DNA of 64,000 nt from Amycolatopsis albispora (GTDB taxonomy: Bacteria; Actinomycetota; Actinomycetes; Mycobacteriales; Pseudonocardiaceae), in NCBI RefSeq assembly GCF_003312875.1, contig NZ_CP015163.1, forward strand, positions 5,270,001-5,334,000, read 5' to 3'. How positions within the stretch are numbered: the first letter of the stretch is position 1; the number at the start of each line of letters is the position of its first letter. Both the position numbers and the translations under genes were made by a program. Positions 50,763-61,061 of this stretch are shown piece after piece. Below the pieces are notes generated by a model. It was not told the origin of the DNA. It worked only from the letters and a program-made list of their open reading frames with translations, and made no database searches.

Positions 50763-51632
50763 TTACGGGTTGCAGCATTCGCAGAACGTGGGATCGGCAC
50801 GTCGTTGGCCGTCATCGCGAGGGTGGCGGCCGCGGTGCGGGCAGCGGGCACACCCGTGGATCGTTGCCAGGGTCAGGCGGGTGGGCTCGCCACACGTGCC
50901 GCAGGGCAGACCAGGTTCGCGGTCCACCGGGCCGAATCCGGGGGTGCCGCAGGCCGGGCACAGGGTGGCCAGACGCGAGGCGAGTTGGTGGGCGAGCACG
51001 CTGATCTCCCGCATGCGGGTGGGGTTGACGTGCGCGCGCATGTCGGTCTCCAGTCGCGCCAGGCCATCGGTGGAGTGCGCGGTGCACCGGCTGATCGCCG
51101 CATCGAGGTCGGCACGGGTCTGGATGCCCTTGCAGATGGGGCCTGGAGCCCGCACGTCGGCGGGGCTGTGGGGACGGACGATGACCGCGTGGGCACCGAA
51201 ACCGACGCGCGCCAGGTAGGCGTCGGTTTCCTCGTCGAGGCGGCGGGTCGTGGTGTGGCTGAAGTTCGTCGGTGTGGTTCGGCGCTCCAGGATGCAGACG
51301 TCCCGCACCGTGTCGAGGAAGGCGAGGATCTCCTGGCCGGCGCTCAGCATTGGCGCGACCGGGTGCGGGCCGAAGGAGCCTTCGCTGGCCACGGCGAGTC
51401 CGAGGCCGGTCGACTCGATCGCGAGGCGCGCCTTGCGGACCGCGGTCTCGGCCGCCGACCCGGCGCGGGGGATCTCACCGGTGAAGGTGCCGAGCTGATC
51501 GGTGTCCACATCGTGGGCGAGCACAAGCCGCATGCCGGGGATCCGCGCCAGGGCGGCAGCGAGGGCTCGCTGCTTGCCGTGTCGGGTGGCCATCGCGACC
51601 GGTGCGCCCGCGTAGGGGTGCACGGCGAGCAT
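50763..51632 (-). CDS. DUF6671-like protein with C-terminal zinc ribbon
   Basis: A 289-residue protein. Seen: an N-terminal domain with MATRHGKQRALAAALARIPG, DVDTDQLGTFTGEIPR and LAVASEGSFGPHP, then a C-terminal double zinc ribbon (LCPACGTPGFG, LPCGTCGEPTRL, CARCPHRG, FCECCNP). Resembles DUF6671, whose function is unknown. Its ATG overlaps the TAA of the winged-helix gene upstream, so the two are co-expressed. Confidence 0.7.
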   Translation of the reverse strand: MLAVHPYAGAPVAMATRHGKQRALAAALARIPGMRLVLAHDVDTDQLGTFTGEIPRAGSAAETAVRKARLAIESTGLGLAVASEGSFGPHPVAPMLSAGQEILAFLDTVRDVCILERRTTPTNFSHTTTRRLDEETDAYLARVGFGAHAVIVRPHSPADVRAPGPICKGIQTRADLDAAISRCTAHSTDGLARLETDMRAHVNPTRMREISVLAHQLASRLATLCPACGTPGFGPVDREPGLPCGTCGEPTRLTLATIHGCARCPHRGRHPRDDGQRRADPTFCECCNP

Positions 51633-51931
51633 TACACGAGGTTGCCGGATCGGGCGTCGATGCCGGTGAGCAGGGCCACGAGCTGCCCGATGGCGGTGTC
51701 ACGGTCCATCGGGTGCCGCAGCGGCAAATCCGGATGCAACCGGTACCGGTTGCGCCGCCCCTCCCTGGTGCGTTCCAGGTAGCCCGCCTCGACGAGGTCG
51801 GCCACGATGCGCTGCGCCGCCCGCTCGGTGATGCCCACCACCTCGGCCACATCCCGCAACCGAACTTGTGGATCCCGCACCACGCACAGCAGTACGTGGG
51901 CGTGATTGGTCAAGAACGTCCACTCCTGCAT
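51632..51931 (-). CDS. Winged-helix regulator (paralogue of 44687-45178)
   Basis: A 99-residue regulator. Seen: MQEWTFLTNHAHVLLCVVRD, then VVGITERAAQRIVADLVEAG, wing EGRRNRYRLHPDLPLRHP and a short helical tail. It is the bare domain of the longer paralogue near the terC genes. Divergent from the dab operon and well placed to regulate it, like CO2-responsive regulators beside dab genes in other bacteria; here inferred from position. Confidence 0.85.
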   Translation of the reverse strand: MQEWTFLTNHAHVLLCVVRDPQVRLRDVAEVVGITERAAQRIVADLVEAGYLERTREGRRNRYRLHPDLPLRHPMDRDTAIGQLVALLTGIDARSGNLV

Positions 51932-52057
51932 GGCCGCAACTGTACCTCGTCGGGGGTAACGCATGTCACGCTTGCCAAAGCACGTCATCAATGTCGTATG
52001 ATTCATATCGCGTATTAGAACACAGGTCATTGGTAGCGTGCTTGGGAGGTGGGTGTC
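51932..52057. promoter_or_regulatory. Divergent promoter region of the dab operon
   Basis: 126 bp, locally less GC-rich. TATGAT at 51995-52000 is a good -10 box for the plus strand, overlapped by the palindrome ATGATTCAT. CCAAAGCACG (51975-51984) is nearly inverted as GCGTGCTTGG (52036-52045), a possible operator pair for the winged-helix protein. Confidence 0.4.
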
Positions 52058-52516
52058 ATGGGCGACGAGGAGATGGCGCTCCCGTGGGAGAACCTGCTGC
52101 GGGAGGTGGGCGCGGTGGTCGACGCCGAGATGGCGGGCGTACTGACCGGCGAGCGCGCGGCCGATGAGGTGGCGCGGCGCTGGGCGCACCGGTGGGCCTC
52201 GCCGCCGCCGGACGTGGTGATCGACACCAGCCCGCCGGGCGTGCGGCGGGGGGCCGCGCAGAGCGTGGGTGCCTACATCGCCCGGGAGCTGGAACGGGGG
52301 CGGTCGCTGTACTGCGTGGTCCACGACGAGTTCGTCCGGGTGCGGATCGGGGGTTTCGACGGGCGTGCGTTGCCTCCGCATTGCCTGGAACACCTCGGTT
52401 CGCCGCCCGAGCCCGCTGCGGGCACCGGTGCTGAGCCGCGCGCCACCGACCTCGCCGGAGCCCCGGCGACGCGCGGCGCGGCGGCGCGCGCGGGTCAGGA
52501 AGGTACGACGGCGTGA
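52058..52516 (+). CDS. Hypothetical first gene of the dab operon
   Basis: About 152 residues, acidic, not recognised. Seen: helices [58 protein letters not shown] and a strand pair [20 protein letters not shown], then an Ala/Pro/Gly-rich tail. GGGAGG (52044-52049) lies 8 bases before the ATG. Its stop overlaps the GTG of dabB, so it is probably made with the transporter. Confidence 0.68.
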   Translation: MGDEEMALPWENLLREVGAVVDAEMAGVLTGERAADEVARRWAHRWASPPPDVVIDTSPPGVRRGAAQSVGAYIARELERGRSLYCVVHDEFVRVRIGGFDGRALPPHCLEHLGSPPEPAAGTGAEPRATDLAGAPATRGAAARAGQEGTTA

Positions 52517-54096
52517 CAGGGGTGACGCTGCTCGTTTTGGTGGCCCTTCCCGCTGTTGCGGCCATGGCCGGGTCGATCCGGCGGCTACGAAGCTTGGCGC
52601 CCGCGTTGGGTGCGGGTGCGGCGCTGGTGGCCACCGCGCTGGCGGGGACGCTGGCCGTGACGGTGGTAGTCGGCGGGCCGGTGGCGATGGTGCTGGCCAA
52701 CCCGGACGGGCGAGCCTGGACCGGGCTGGTGGTCGACCACGTCGGGGCGATCGTTCTGCTGCTGGTGTGCACGGTCAGCGCCGTGGTCCAGGCGTTCGCC
52801 CGCCGCTACCTGCACGGCGATCCGGCCGCGGCCCGCTTCGCTGTCGCGGCGGGGGCGCTGACCGCCGCGACCACGGTGATGGTGACCGCGGCGACTCTCG
52901 TCACCCTGGCGGTGGCGTGGACGCTGACCGGGGTGATCTTGTGCCGTCTGGTGGGGATGTATCGGCCGGCGCCCTCGGCCGTCGATGCCGCACGGCGCAC
53001 CACCCGTGCCGTCGTCGCCGGGGACGCCGCGTTGTGGACTGGGGTTGTCCTCGCGGTCACGGTCTGGGGGGATCTCGACCTGCGCCACCAGGGCGACGCG
53101 GCCCTCGGCGGTGCGGTGGGCACGGTGGTGGCCTGTTCGCTGGTGGTCGCCGCGGCCGTGCGGTGCGCGCAGCTGCCCTGGCACCGATGGCTGCCGGCGA
53201 CCCTGGCGGCACCGACCCCGGTTTCGGCTCTGCTGCACGCCGGCGTGGTCAACGCCGGCGGGGTGCTGCTGGTGAAGCTGTCGCCGATCGTCGGTGCCGC
53301 GCCGGTGGCGACACACCTGGCGTTCGCCATCGGAGCCGCCAGCGTCGTGGCCGCCACCGCGATCATGCTGACCCGCCCCGACATCAAAGGGGCGCTGGTG
53401 CACTCCACGATCGGGCAGATGGGGTTCATGCTCATGACCTGCGGGCTCGGCCTCTACGCCGCGACGGTGGTGCACCTGGTGGCGCACGGGCTGTTCAAAG
53501 CCACCCTGTTCCTCGGCTCGGGGTCGGCCGTGCAGCGGCACGCTGGCCACACTGCGGCTCCTCCCGCGCCTCGGTTGGCTCCTGCCCGCGCAGCGCAGGT
53601 CGCTGTCCTCGCCGGGGTCGCCGCCGTCGCGGCGGTCGGGGTGGCGGCCTGGTTGCTACCCCTTCATGCCGGTGGCGTCGCGTTGTCGCTCTTCGCCGTG
53701 GCCACCGCCGCGCGGCTGGCGTGGGGCTGGCTGCGTCGTCACCCGACCGGCGGCGCGCTGGTCACGGTGGTGATCGTGCTGCCGGGCGTGGCGATCGGGT
53801 ACCTGGCCCTGGTGGGCGCGGTCACCGAGCTCCTGGCCCCGAGCCTGCCCGCAAGCGGGCCCGCCGCTGTCTCGGCCTGGGTTCTCGCGACCGTGGTGGC
53901 GGTGCTGGCGGCCGGTGCGCTGCTGCTCCACCTGGCACCCGCGGTCGGTCTGGGCCGGTGGCGCGACCGGCTGTACGTGGCGGCGTTGTCCGCCGGGCAG
54001 CAGCGCACGTACACCGCCGCCTGGGGTCACCCGCCATGGCTGGTACCGACACCGCGTCCGCGGCCGGTTCCCCAACTGGAAGGAGCTCGGGCGTGA
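52513..54096 (+). CDS. dabB: DabB-type antiporter-like subunit
   Basis: Integral membrane protein of 527 residues, NuoL/NdhF-like, partner of DabA in energy-coupled inorganic carbon uptake. Seen: about 13 helices; channel signatures [19 protein letters not shown] and [20 protein letters not shown] [16 protein letters not shown] with conserved His/Lys; [19 protein letters not shown] at 52513 in a GTGA overlap with the previous stop; AGGAAGG upstream. Ion gradient used is not predictable. Confidence 0.88.
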   Translation: MTGVTLLVLVALPAVAAMAGSIRRLRSLAPALGAGAALVATALAGTLAVTVVVGGPVAMVLANPDGRAWTGLVVDHVGAIVLLLVCTVSAVVQAFARRYLHGDPAAARFAVAAGALTAATTVMVTAATLVTLAVAWTLTGVILCRLVGMYRPAPSAVDAARRTTRAVVAGDAALWTGVVLAVTVWGDLDLRHQGDAALGGAVGTVVACSLVVAAAVRCAQLPWHRWLPATLAAPTPVSALLHAGVVNAGGVLLVKLSPIVGAAPVATHLAFAIGAASVVAATAIMLTRPDIKGALVHSTIGQMGFMLMTCGLGLYAATVVHLVAHGLFKATLFLGSGSAVQRHAGHTAAPPAPRLAPARAAQVAVLAGVAAVAAVGVAAWLLPLHAGGVALSLFAVATAARLAWGWLRRHPTGGALVTVVIVLPGVAIGYLALVGAVTELLAPSLPASGPAAVSAWVLATVVAVLAAGALLLHLAPAVGLGRWRDRLYVAALSAGQQRTYTAAWGHPPWLVPTPRPRPVPQLEGARA

Positions 54097-54254
54097 CTCG
54101 CCCCCACGCGCTCGACGGCATCCCGCGCAAGCGGGTCGCCGCCATGACAGGTGAGTCACCGGCTGTCCCGCACGCGTGGCTTCCCCTGTTCTCCACGGTC
54201 GCACGTTCCGCCACTTGTCGCGTCGTGCTCGCGCAGGAGGGTTCACACTCATGA
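54093..54254 (+). CDS. 53-residue bridging ORF between dabB and dabA
   Basis: GTG at 54093 overlaps the dabB stop (GTGA) and its own TGA (54252-54254) overlaps the dabA ATG (ATGA). AAGGAG lies 7 bases upstream. The product begins [20 protein letters not shown] and has no known domain. It may be a real small subunit or a coupling peptide that keeps ribosomes on the message. Confidence 0.45.
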   Translation: MTRPHALDGIPRKRVAAMTGESPAVPHAWLPLFSTVARSATCRVVLAQEGSHS

Positions 54255-56881
54255 CCACCGGCCCCGCCACCAACCTCGCCCCCGATGCCGTCTCTGACGT
54301 CGCCACACAGCAGGCGGCAGTGCGCGCCGAGATCGCCGACGCGGCCGGATTCCTGGCTCCGACCTGGCCATTGGCGGACTTCATCGCGGTCAACCCGTTG
54401 TCCGGCCTGCTGGACCGCCCGTTCGCCGACGCGGCCACCACCGCCGCGGATCTGCTCGGAGCACGAGTCACCCCAGACGAGACCTGGCTACGTGCCGCCT
54501 GGCAGCGCGGCCGGATCACCGACGACGACCTGCGCGCCGCGCTGGCCCGCCGCCACCCCACGGCGCTACAGCGGGGCCCGCTCACTCTCGGCAACCGCGC
54601 CTACGACCCGGTCGACCTGCTGGTGGCCGATCTGCACCAGGGCATCGCGTGTCCACCGCCGCGCCGTCAGGCACGCACCGCGGCCGAAGCACTGGCCCCG
54701 GAGGTGGCCGCCCTGCTCAACACCCACACGATCCAGTGGTGCGCGGCCTACCTGGACGAAGGCCAGTCCACCTGGCGGATGCCGGGTCGTGACCGCGGCT
54801 TCTACTCGGCGTGGCGGGCGCTGGCCGCCCATGACGGAACCTTGCCGCGGCCGGTGCGGGCGCGGCTGCGGCACCTGCCCGAACGCGCCGAGCACACCAT
54901 CCTGGACGCGCTGGCCGCGCTCGGTGTCCCGGACGACCAGCGGACCCGCTACCTGCAGGCCCACCTGGCCTGCTTGCCCGGCTTCGCCGCCCACGTCCGG
55001 TGGCGCGGCGAGCGGCCCGACAGCGGCATCGACCTCGTCGACTACCTCGCGTTGCGGTTGGCCGTCGAAGCCGCCGCGCTCGCCGGCTCCCACGCTCCCG
55101 GCACAGCGTGGTCCTGGGCCTCCGCGAGCCGGTTCGACACCCGGCAGGCCACCGTCGACCCGCACGACCGGGCCTACCACCTGTTGGGAGCGCTGGAAGT
55201 CACCGACACCGATGCCGCCCAACGGAGCGAGCTGGTGGAGCTGCTCGACCAGCTGCCGATCCAGCAGCGGGCGCTGGTCTGGCTGGACGCCTACGAGGAC
55301 CACTACCGGAGCCGGCTGCTGCTGCGCATCCTCGGCCGGCCCCAGCCCGAACTGCCCGAAGCCCCACCGCGGGCGCAGGTGGTGTGCTGCATCGATCCCC
55401 GCTCCGAAGGACTGCGCCGCCACCTGGAGGTCCTCGGCAGCTACCAGACCCTGGGCTTCGCCGGTTTCTTCGCCGTCGCCATGCGCTACCGCGACCTCGC
55501 CGGGGGTGCCGCTCGCACCCAGTGTCCCGGCCCGATCACGCCTCGCCACACCCTCACCGAGCACCCCGCCCCTGGTCGGCGGCGCGCGGCCGAGCGGTCA
55601 CTGGCCGGCCGCAGGGTGCTCGCCGCCGCCGAGCACTCCCTGCACGCCGCCAAGGACGACCTGCTGGCGCCGTTCGCCCTCGCCGAAGCCGCCGGCTGGC
55701 TGGCCGGGCCGCTGGCCGCGGCCAAGACCTTCACTCCCCGTGCCGCCGGCGCCACAGGCGCGTGGTGGGCCCGCCGCATCACGCCCGAGCCGCAGACCGA
55801 GATCTCCATCGCCGAGGCGCTCACCCCCGAGGAGCGTGCCGCGACCGCCGAAACCATCCTGACGTTGATGGGCCTGACCCGCGGGTTCGCGCGGCTGGTC
55901 GTGTTCTGCGGGCACCGCGCCCACACCGACAACAACCCCTACCAGGCCGCGCTGGACTGCGGCGCCTGCGGGGGACATCCCGGAGGTCCCAACGCCCGCA
56001 CGGCCGCCGCCCTGCTCAACGATCCGCAGGTCCGCCTTCACCTGGCCGACCGCGGCATCACCGTTCCCGACGACACCTGGTTCGTCCCGGCCGAACACGA
56101 CACCACCACCGACACCGTACGCCTGCTGGACACCCACCTCCTGCCCGCCACCCACCGCCGCGACGCTGACAGGCTCACCGCCGACCTCCGCACGGCCGGC
56201 ACCCGGCTGGCCGCCGAACGCTGCGCCATCCTGCCGGGCGCACCCACCCGGCCCCGCCCGCGGCACGCGGCGCGCCACACCCGCGCCCGGGCCCGTGACT
56301 GGGCCCAGGTCTTCCCGGAATGGGGTCTCGCCGACAACGCCGCCTTCCTCATCGCGCCCCGCGCCCTCACCCGCGGCATCGACCTGCACAGCCGCGTGTT
56401 CCTCCACGACTACGATCCCGACCTCGACCCGACCGGCACCGTCCTGGAAACAATCCTCACCGCGCCGCTCGTCGTCGCACACTGGATCAACAGCCAGTAC
56501 TACTTCGCCACCGTCGACCCGCAGTCCTTCGGCGCCGGCAGCAAAACCCTGCACAACGTCACCGGTGGGGGCCTGGGCGTCATGACCGGCCACACCAGTG
56601 ACCTCCAGCCCGGCCTGCCCTGGCAGTCCCTCACCGACGGCCACCACGCCCGACATGAACCGCAACGCCTGCTCGCCATCGTGCAGGCACCCCTGCCCAG
56701 GCTGGACACCCTCATCGCCCGCCACACAATGCTGCACCACATGTTCAGCCACGACTGGATTGGACTCGCCGCACGGGAACAGCCCGACGACCCGTGGCAC
56801 CGCTACACCCCCACCGGGTGGCAGCCCTGGCACCCCAGCACCGACACGCCAGCACCGACATCCCGGCAGGCGCTCCCGTGA
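54251..56881 (+). CDS. dabA: DabA inorganic carbon transporter subunit (DUF2309)
   Basis: About 876 residues. Peripheral zinc protein resembling a beta-carbonic anhydrase active site that, with DabB, hydrates or traps CO2 vectorially as bicarbonate. Seen: N-terminal DFIAVNPLSGL, zinc-site CCIDPRSEGLRRHLE (Cys, Asp), and CGHRAHTDNNPYQAALDCGA giving His and Cys ligands; HNVTGGGLGVMTG near the end. GGAGG lies ~9 bases before the ATG. Known DabAB systems support growth at air levels of CO2. Confidence 0.92.
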   Translation: MTTGPATNLAPDAVSDVATQQAAVRAEIADAAGFLAPTWPLADFIAVNPLSGLLDRPFADAATTAADLLGARVTPDETWLRAAWQRGRITDDDLRAALARRHPTALQRGPLTLGNRAYDPVDLLVADLHQGIACPPPRRQARTAAEALAPEVAALLNTHTIQWCAAYLDEGQSTWRMPGRDRGFYSAWRALAAHDGTLPRPVRARLRHLPERAEHTILDALAALGVPDDQRTRYLQAHLACLPGFAAHVRWRGERPDSGIDLVDYLALRLAVEAAALAGSHAPGTAWSWASASRFDTRQATVDPHDRAYHLLGALEVTDTDAAQRSELVELLDQLPIQQRALVWLDAYEDHYRSRLLLRILGRPQPELPEAPPRAQVVCCIDPRSEGLRRHLEVLGSYQTLGFAGFFAVAMRYRDLAGGAARTQCPGPITPRHTLTEHPAPGRRRAAERSLAGRRVLAAAEHSLHAAKDDLLAPFALAEAAGWLAGPLAAAKTFTPRAAGATGAWWARRITPEPQTEISIAEALTPEERAATAETILTLMGLTRGFARLVVFCGHRAHTDNNPYQAALDCGACGGHPGGPNARTAAALLNDPQVRLHLADRGITVPDDTWFVPAEHDTTTDTVRLLDTHLLPATHRRDADRLTADLRTAGTRLAAERCAILPGAPTRPRPRHAARHTRARARDWAQVFPEWGLADNAAFLIAPRALTRGIDLHSRVFLHDYDPDLDPTGTVLETILTAPLVVAHWINSQYYFATVDPQSFGAGSKTLHNVTGGGLGVMTGHTSDLQPGLPWQSLTDGHHARHEPQRLLAIVQAPLPRLDTLIARHTMLHHMFSHDWIGLAAREQPDDPWHRYTPTGWQPWHPSTDTPAPTSRQALP

Positions 56882-56976
56882 CCGCTCCACACCACCCGAT
56901 GGCGGCGTCCCACCCGGAACGACCTGTCCTAACTCCCCACGTAACAGAGCCGCTTGGAAAGAGAGGTACCCGATGA
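56878..56976 (+). CDS. 32-residue bridging ORF after dabA
   Basis: GTG at 56878 overlaps the dabA stop; TGA (56974-56976) overlaps the ATG of the next gene. The ribosome site is weak. Product begins VTAPHHPMAASHPERPVLTP. Same bridging arrangement as at 54093-54254; likely a coupling device rather than a functional protein. Confidence 0.25.
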   Translation: MTAPHHPMAASHPERPVLTPHVTEPLGKRGTR

Positions 56977-57584
56977 GCGCGCTTCTACTGATCTCAAGTG
57001 TGGACCACGCCGAGGTCGCCGTCGAGCAGGCGAGCGACTACCTGGTCCACCACCGGCGCTACGGCGGCGATCCAGCTCAGCGGGACACCCTGCGTGACGC
57101 CCTGCTCGGGATTTGGATCCGCCGCGAGCTTGACGCGGACCTGCCCACGTTGTTCCCGTGCGGCGAGCATGTGCAGACCTGCGGATGCGCCGTCGGGGAC
57201 CCCACCGAAGGGCGCCCGCCAGCAGTGCCGGTGGGGATCCGGACCTCCTCCTCGGTGTCCGGGCTGTGGTCGCTGTGCTGGCTGGACGGTTCCGCCCTGC
57301 GCGAGGCACACAACCCCCACCAGCGACGGCGCCTGATCCTCGATGTCCTGGTGCAAGGCGCGGCGCCCGCAGCGAGCCTGCCGGGAGCGTTCTTTCCGGT
57401 CTTCGCGCACACCGACTCCCGCGACACCGTCCACGCCACCCTGACCGAACTCGGCAGCCGCTACCCGCGCCTGGTCGCGACCCACTGGTACATCGATGAC
57501 CCAGAGCAGGGCATCAGTGGACCGTGCGGCACGACCAGCGCCGGATGCCGGCTCGCACGCGGCACCGCCACGACTCGCCCCTAG
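56973..57584 (+). CDS. Hypothetical Cys-containing protein of the dab operon
   Basis: About 203 residues, soluble, not recognised. Seen: ALLLISSVDHAEVAVEQASD at the start, a Cys cluster LFPCGEHVQTCGCAVG near residue 70, LWSLCWLDGSALREAHNP, and another Cys pair at the end (GPCGTTSAGC). The Cys groups may bind a metal. Lies between dabA and icd. GAGAGG precedes the ATG. Confidence 0.65.
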   Translation: MSALLLISSVDHAEVAVEQASDYLVHHRRYGGDPAQRDTLRDALLGIWIRRELDADLPTLFPCGEHVQTCGCAVGDPTEGRPPAVPVGIRTSSSVSGLWSLCWLDGSALREAHNPHQRRRLILDVLVQGAAPAASLPGAFFPVFAHTDSRDTVHATLTELGSRYPRLVATHWYIDDPEQGISGPCGTTSAGCRLARGTATTRP

Positions 57585-57630
57585 CCCATCCAGCGTCCCG
57601 TCCCGTCACGTCCTCGGTCTCAGGAGCAGC

Positions 57631-59076
57631 ATGACCACGCATTCCACATCCGCACCGATCACCGTCGCCCACGGAGACGGAATCGGTCCGGAAATCATGG
57701 AAGCCACCCTTTCGGTGCTCAACGCCGCAGGCGCGGCCCTTGACATCGACACGATCACCATCGGAGAGTCGGTCTATCAGGCTGGCAACCCCGCCGGCGT
57801 CACTCCCGAGGCGCTCGAGTCGATCCGCCGCACGGGTGTGTTCCTCAAGGCGCCCATCACCACCCCGCAAGGCGGAGGGTTCAAGAGCCTCAACGTCACC
57901 GTGCGCAAGACGTTCGGTCTCTATGCCAACGTCCGGCCATGCGTCGCCTACGCACCGTTCGTCGCCACCAAGCACCCTGGCATGGACGTCGTCATCGTTC
58001 GGGAGAACGAAGAGGACCTCTACGCCGGCATCGAGCACCGCCAGACCGACGAGGTCGTGCAGTGCCTCAAGCTCATCTCCCGGCAGGGATGCGAGCGGGT
58101 AATTCGCTACGCCTTCGAGTACGCCACAGCCTATCGGCGAACCAAGGTGACAGCGTTCACCAAGGACAACATCATGAAGATGACCGACGGCCTGTTCCAC
58201 CGGGTGTTCGACGAGGTCGCCGCCGACTACCCCGATATCCAGGCAGAGCATTGGATCGTCGACATCGGTGCGGCCAAGCTCGCCGACACCCCCGAGGCGT
58301 TCGACGTCGTCGTCCTGCCGAACCTCTACGGCGACATCCTCTCCGACGTCGCCGCCCAGATCGCCGGATCTGTCGGCCTCGCCGGAAGCGCGAACATCGG
58401 CGAGCGAGTCGCCATGTTCGAAGCCATCCACGGATCCGCCCCCCGGCGAGCCGGCCAAGACGTTGCGAATCCTTCAGGGCTGCTGCTGGCCGCGGTACAG
58501 ATGCTGGTCCACATCGGACAAGCCGACGTCGCGAGCCGAGTCCACAACGCCTGGCTGCGGACCATCGAAGACGGCATCCACACCTACGACATCTACGAGC
58601 CCGATACCAGCACCTCCAAGGTCGGCACCACGGCGTTCGCGGCATCGGTCATCGACCGTCTCGGCCAAGAACCCACCCGGCTGCCGGCAACGCACTACGC
58701 CCAGCACAGGCCGATCACCGTCAAGCTCGCGGGCCGATCCGCTGCCGCCAAGACCCAGCTCGGCGTCGACGTGTTCGTCCACAGCCCAGACACCACCCCA
58801 GACGAACTCGCCGCCAAGCTTCGTCCGTTCGCCGCACCCCTGCACCTTGACATGATCTCCAACCGGGGACAGAAGGTCTGGCCAGGCGGCGCGCCCGAGA
58901 CCCTGCTCACCGACCACTGGCGATGCCGCTTCCTCGACCCGCGCGGGACCACCACCGCCGCCGAGGTCGTCGCCCTCCAGGCCCGCATGGTCGAGCACGG
59001 CATCGAACCGATCAAGACCGAAGGACTCTACGCCTTCGACGGCGAACCCGCATTCACCCGAGGCCAGGGCCAATGA
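57631..59076 (+). CDS. icd: Isocitrate dehydrogenase, ~480-residue Thermus/Rickettsia-like type
   Basis: A 481-residue oxidative decarboxylase of isocitrate (reversible with CO2). Seen: [29 protein letters not shown] for substrate Ser/Thr-Asn-Arg, [32 protein letters not shown] metal Asp, [14 protein letters not shown] cofactor loop, and a ~120-residue C-terminal extra domain. Actinomycetes usually carry the monomeric ~740-residue or ~410-residue enzymes, so this long dimeric type is likely an acquired extra. AGGAG upstream of the ATG. Confidence 0.87.
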   Translation: MTTHSTSAPITVAHGDGIGPEIMEATLSVLNAAGAALDIDTITIGESVYQAGNPAGVTPEALESIRRTGVFLKAPITTPQGGGFKSLNVTVRKTFGLYANVRPCVAYAPFVATKHPGMDVVIVRENEEDLYAGIEHRQTDEVVQCLKLISRQGCERVIRYAFEYATAYRRTKVTAFTKDNIMKMTDGLFHRVFDEVAADYPDIQAEHWIVDIGAAKLADTPEAFDVVVLPNLYGDILSDVAAQIAGSVGLAGSANIGERVAMFEAIHGSAPRRAGQDVANPSGLLLAAVQMLVHIGQADVASRVHNAWLRTIEDGIHTYDIYEPDTSTSKVGTTAFAASVIDRLGQEPTRLPATHYAQHRPITVKLAGRSAAAKTQLGVDVFVHSPDTTPDELAAKLRPFAAPLHLDMISNRGQKVWPGGAPETLLTDHWRCRFLDPRGTTTAAEVVALQARMVEHGIEPIKTEGLYAFDGEPAFTRGQGQ

Positions 59077-59111
59077 AGGGCCGAGCTGACCAAGCGAAGC
59101 CGGGAGAAGAC

Positions 59112-60794
59112 ATGGACCCGCGTCACCGTAGCCGAATCGTCACCGACGGCGTCACCCGAGCACCGGCCCGGGCGATGCTGCGGGCAGTCGGGTTCGCCGA
59201 CGAGGACTTCACCCGGCCGCAGATCGGTGTGGCCGCGGCCGCCAACGACCTCACACCCTGCAACATCGCCCTGGACCGCCTGGCAGGCGCGACGGCCGAC
59301 GGGGTCAGGAAGGCGGGCGGGGTGGCGATGCGGTTCTCGACCATCGCCATGTCCGATGGGATCGCCATGGGGCACCGCGGCATGCGCGCGTCCCTTCCCA
59401 GCCGGGACCTCATCGCAGACTCGGTCGAGTGTGTCATGGAGGCCGAACAACTCGACGCGATGGTCACCATCGCCGGCTGCGACAAGAGCCTTCCCGGGAT
59501 GCTCATGGCCGCCGCACGCCTCAACGTACCCACGGCGTTCTTGTACGGCGGCTCCTCCCTCCCTGGGAGCTGGCAGGGTCGGCCGGTGACGATCCAGGAC
59601 GTGTTCGAGGCCGTCGGCGCGCAGGCAAGCGGCCTGCTCAGCACCGACGACCTCGACGAGCTGGAGCGCGCCGCGTGCCCAGGAGCCGGATCGTGCGCCG
59701 GCATGTACACCGCCAACACGATCGCCGCCGAAGCCGAAGCCCTCGGTATCGCACTGCCCGGCTCGGCATCCGCCCCCGCCATCGACCCCACACGCCCCGG
59801 CATCGCCCACGACACCGGAGCGGCCGCCGTCGCCGCCCTGCGCGCCGGGATCCGCCCACGCGACATCCTCACCCGCGAAGCCTTCGAGAACGCCATCACC
59901 GTGGTCATGGCCCTGGGCGGGTCGACCAACGCCGCGCTGCACCTACCCGCCATCGCCCACGAAGCCGGCGTCCGCCTGACCCTCGACGACTTCGACCGGA
60001 TCAGCCGACACACCCCCCACATCGCCGATCTCCGTCCCGGTGGGCGCCACGTCATGGCCGACCTGCACCAGGTCGGTGGCGTGCCCGCAGTGCTCGCCGC
60101 GCTGCTGGACGCCGGACTGCTCCACGGCGACTGCCTGACCGTGACCGGAGCCACCCTGGCCGAGAACCTCGCCGAACTCGCAGCCCCGAAACCCGACGGT
60201 ACGGTCCTCCGAACGCCAGATGACCCGCTCCGCCCCGACGGCGGCCTGGCCATCCTCCGCGGGGCACTCGCCCCCAGCGGCGCGGTGGTCAAGATGGCCG
60301 GCCTGACCGTCGACCGCTTCCACGGCACAGCCCGGGTCTTCGACAACGAAGACGCCGCCATGGGCTACGTCTCAGGCGGTCGCCTCACCGCAGGCGAGGT
60401 GATCGTGATCCGGTACGAAGGCCCACGCGGCGGACCGGGAATGCCGGAGATGCTCGCCGTCACCGCCGCTGTCCGCGGCACCGGCCTGGGTGACCAGGTG
60501 GCGCTGGTCACTGACGGCCGCTTCTCCGGCGCCACCACCGGCCTCTGCGTCGGCCACGTCGCCCCCGAGGCCGCTGCCGGCGGGCCGCTGGCGCTGGTCG
60601 CCGACGGCGACCCGATCATGATCGACATCCCGGCACGCACCATCGATCTCGACGTCAACCCTGCCGAACTCGAACGACGCCGTCACCGCTGGCACCCACC
60701 CCCTGCCCCGACCGGCAACGGCTTCCTAGCCAAGTACAGCCGCCTCGTCGGCTGCGCCTCGCAGGGGGCGCTCGTCGGCGCCACCCCACGATGA
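59112..60794 (+). CDS. ilvD: Dihydroxy-acid dehydratase
   Basis: A 560-residue Fe-S dehydratase of branched-chain amino acid and pantothenate synthesis. Seen: [14 protein letters not shown] cluster Cys, [14 protein letters not shown] second Cys, [16 protein letters not shown] third Cys, [40 protein letters not shown]. Length and motifs normal. ATG at 59112 has GGGAG 7 bases upstream; an in-frame ATG at 59073 overlaps the icd stop and would add 13 residues. Probably an additional copy. Extra ilvD copies serve as self-resistance genes in some natural-product clusters; that role is speculative here. Confidence 0.9.
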   Translation: MDPRHRSRIVTDGVTRAPARAMLRAVGFADEDFTRPQIGVAAAANDLTPCNIALDRLAGATADGVRKAGGVAMRFSTIAMSDGIAMGHRGMRASLPSRDLIADSVECVMEAEQLDAMVTIAGCDKSLPGMLMAAARLNVPTAFLYGGSSLPGSWQGRPVTIQDVFEAVGAQASGLLSTDDLDELERAACPGAGSCAGMYTANTIAAEAEALGIALPGSASAPAIDPTRPGIAHDTGAAAVAALRAGIRPRDILTREAFENAITVVMALGGSTNAALHLPAIAHEAGVRLTLDDFDRISRHTPHIADLRPGGRHVMADLHQVGGVPAVLAALLDAGLLHGDCLTVTGATLAENLAELAAPKPDGTVLRTPDDPLRPDGGLAILRGALAPSGAVVKMAGLTVDRFHGTARVFDNEDAAMGYVSGGRLTAGEVIVIRYEGPRGGPGMPEMLAVTAAVRGTGLGDQVALVTDGRFSGATTGLCVGHVAPEAAAGGPLALVADGDPIMIDIPARTIDLDVNPAELERRRHRWHPPPAPTGNGFLAKYSRLVGCASQGALVGATPR

Positions 60795-60821
60795 GCAGCC
60801 CCACCCGACGCAAACACCATC

Positions 60822-61061
60822 ATGTCACGCGAGCGATCCGGCTTTTCTCCCATCGCCGTGCCGGCGGCACGGCCTGCGGGGCGCATCGGCGGTGCCGCCA
60901 GCGCCGACCGCCCTGTCGAAGGAATCACCGCCACGACCGGACCCTGCATCCGCCGGGCCATCGACGTCCACCAAGCGGTCACGACCCACGCCTGCCGGGC
61001 CGCACACACCAACCCCCGCGAAGGAGCCGCACTGTGTTGGACGGCAAGCACATCCTGGTGA
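60822..61061 (+). CDS. Possible 79-residue ORF between ilvD and fabI
   Basis: Codons are strongly GC-ending, as in real genes of this DNA, but there is no clear ribosome site and the end overlaps the fabI start by 28 bp. Product includes AVPAARPAGRIGGAASADRP and CIRRAIDVHQAVTTHACRAA. No family recognised. Confidence 0.25.
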   Translation: MSRERSGFSPIAVPAARPAGRIGGAASADRPVEGITATTGPCIRRAIDVHQAVTTHACRAAHTNPREGAALCWTASTSW

